This document shows, in pieces, positions 6,732 through 7,049 of a stretch of DNA of 7,049 nucleotides (position 1 is the stretch's first letter; the number at the start of each line of letters is the position of its first letter). The notes beneath the pieces are model-generated. The model saw only the letters and a program-made list of their open reading frames with translations. It made no database searches and was not told the DNA's origin. A program made the translations under genes and the position numbers. This DNA comes from Candidatus Cloacimonadota bacterium (lineage in GTDB: Bacteria; Cloacimonadota; Cloacimonadia; Cloacimonadales; WRIO01): the NCBI GenBank assembly GCA_009782695.1, contig WRIO01000057.1, positions 1 through 7,049 of the forward strand, written 5' to 3'.

Positions 6732-6779
6732 AAAGGCAAAACCATTCTTTTGGCTTTATGTTACATTTTTTTTGCCTTT
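6732..6779. repeat. Perfect 10-bp inverted repeat with 28-base loop
   Basis: AAAGGCAAAA (6732-6741) and TTTTGCCTTT (6770-6779) are exact reverse complements. In a minus-strand transcript this would be the first of three hairpins after the Fe-S gene. A TATAAA on the minus strand (6777-6782) overlaps its edge but has no good -35 partner. Confidence 0.45.
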
Positions 6780-6857
6780 ATACAGTGAAGGTTTACAATA
6801 TCATTGTGAATCTGACATCTGCATTTATTTCTCTCTGATGTATGGTTTCCACAGCGA

Positions 6858-7049
6858 CTATTCTTTCCCTTTTTTAAACACTTTTTCAAAGTCTTGTTTC
6901 TCATCAAAGACCTTAGAACAGAGTGCCATTAGCCCTGCCACATCAAGCTGTTGGGGACATATTTCGTTACACTTTTTGCATTTTATACATTTATTTGCCC
7001 TGTTGTCCTCGGGGATAAAAGTATAAGCTAACGAAGGGGTTCTTTGATT
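6858..7049 (-). CDS. C-terminal fragment of a 4Fe-4S cluster protein (5' end outside the window)
   Basis: Only the last 63 residues are present; the frame is open to the window edge at 7049 and ends with TAG at 6858-6860. The fragment contains CIKCKKCNEICPQ (fragment residues 21-33), a CxxCxxCxxxCP motif whose four cysteines would bind one [4Fe-4S] cluster. A fifth cysteine (44) lies outside the motif, and the tail is lysine-rich (KKGKE). The pattern A-x-x-C-I-x-C-x-x-C-x-x-x-CPQ near the C-terminus resembles bacterial aldo/keto reductase-family proteins that end in a ferredoxin-like domain; that is inference, and other Fe-S oxidoreductases remain possible. An open plus-strand frame over the same bases is its antisense shadow. 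It is likely in a separate transcription unit from the M6-like gene because a terminator lies between them. Confidence 0.8.
   Translation of the reverse strand, partial: NQRTPSLAYTFIPEDNRANKCIKCKKCNEICPQQLDVAGLMALCSKVFDEKQDFEKVFKKGKE

Larger units (their letters stand above)
6553..6857. other. Structured intergenic region upstream of the M6-like gene
   Basis: This 305-base stretch has no convincing gene. It holds three inverted repeats (6732-6779, 6676-6699, 6637-6669) followed by 84 bases leading to the M6-like ATG. In that last part I find the Shine-Dalgarno but no convincing -35/-10 pair. The M6-like gene must therefore use an atypical promoter or be read from upstream through the hairpins. 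Confidence 0.55.

Noticed and set aside
6461..6745. 94-aa minus-strand ORF with a hydrophobic start, upstream of and overlapping the M6-like gene
   Set aside because: It runs through two of the inverted repeats and the terminator, then overlaps the M6-like coding start out of frame. Its C-terminal part is the shadow of that gene's signal peptide, and it has no clear ribosome binding site.
6772..7026. 84-aa plus-strand ORF
   Set aside because: It is antisense to the Fe-S protein C-terminus, whose CxxCxxCxxxCP motif shows the real coding strand.
1..7049. CRISPR array, tRNA, rRNA or insertion sequence
   Set aside because: I saw no regularly spaced direct repeats, no tRNA cloverleaf or rRNA signature, and no transposase in any frame. 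The only repeats are short inverted ones.

Overview
The window reads as a piece of an AT-rich bacterial chromosome from the FCB superphylum, most likely Candidatus Cloacimonadota (WWE1) or a close relative. This comes from protein style only: an M6-type secreted protein with a Por/T9SS type A-like C-terminal tail, a PorV/PorQ-family outer-membrane protein, and a GspE/PilB ATPase with an MshEN-type N-terminus. No marker gene is present, so the placement is inference.

Every supported gene is on the minus strand, so transcription runs from high to low coordinates. 6858-7049 is the 3' end of a gene whose product ends in a CxxCxxCxxxCP 4Fe-4S domain. 6553-6857 is an intergenic stretch with three perfect inverted repeats, the last of which looks like an intrinsic terminator. 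3448-6552 encodes a 1034-residue secreted M6-like protein whose zinc-binding and catalytic residues are all replaced (HEFGH has become NLFGR). 3302-3447 is a short intergenic stretch with two hairpins in inverted orientation, each flanked by GTAG, resembling a REP pair. 2390-3301 encodes a PorV/PorQ-like outer-membrane protein. 2030-2389 is non-coding with one long imperfect hairpin and a TTGACA box. 239-2029 encodes a type II secretion/type IV pilus assembly ATPase with all canonical motifs. 22-144 may be a 40-residue signal-peptide ORF.

The theme is envelope and secretion. A tail-bearing secreted protein and a PorV-family protein are adjacent. In the type IX system PorV escorts tail-bearing cargo at the outer membrane, so the two may be functionally paired. 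The GspE-type ATPase powers a different machine (T2SS or type IV pili) and is separated by a gap with its own possible promoter. The most notable observation is the M6-like protein: it keeps the M6 framework motifs but has lost catalysis, so it is probably a binding or structural surface protein rather than a protease.
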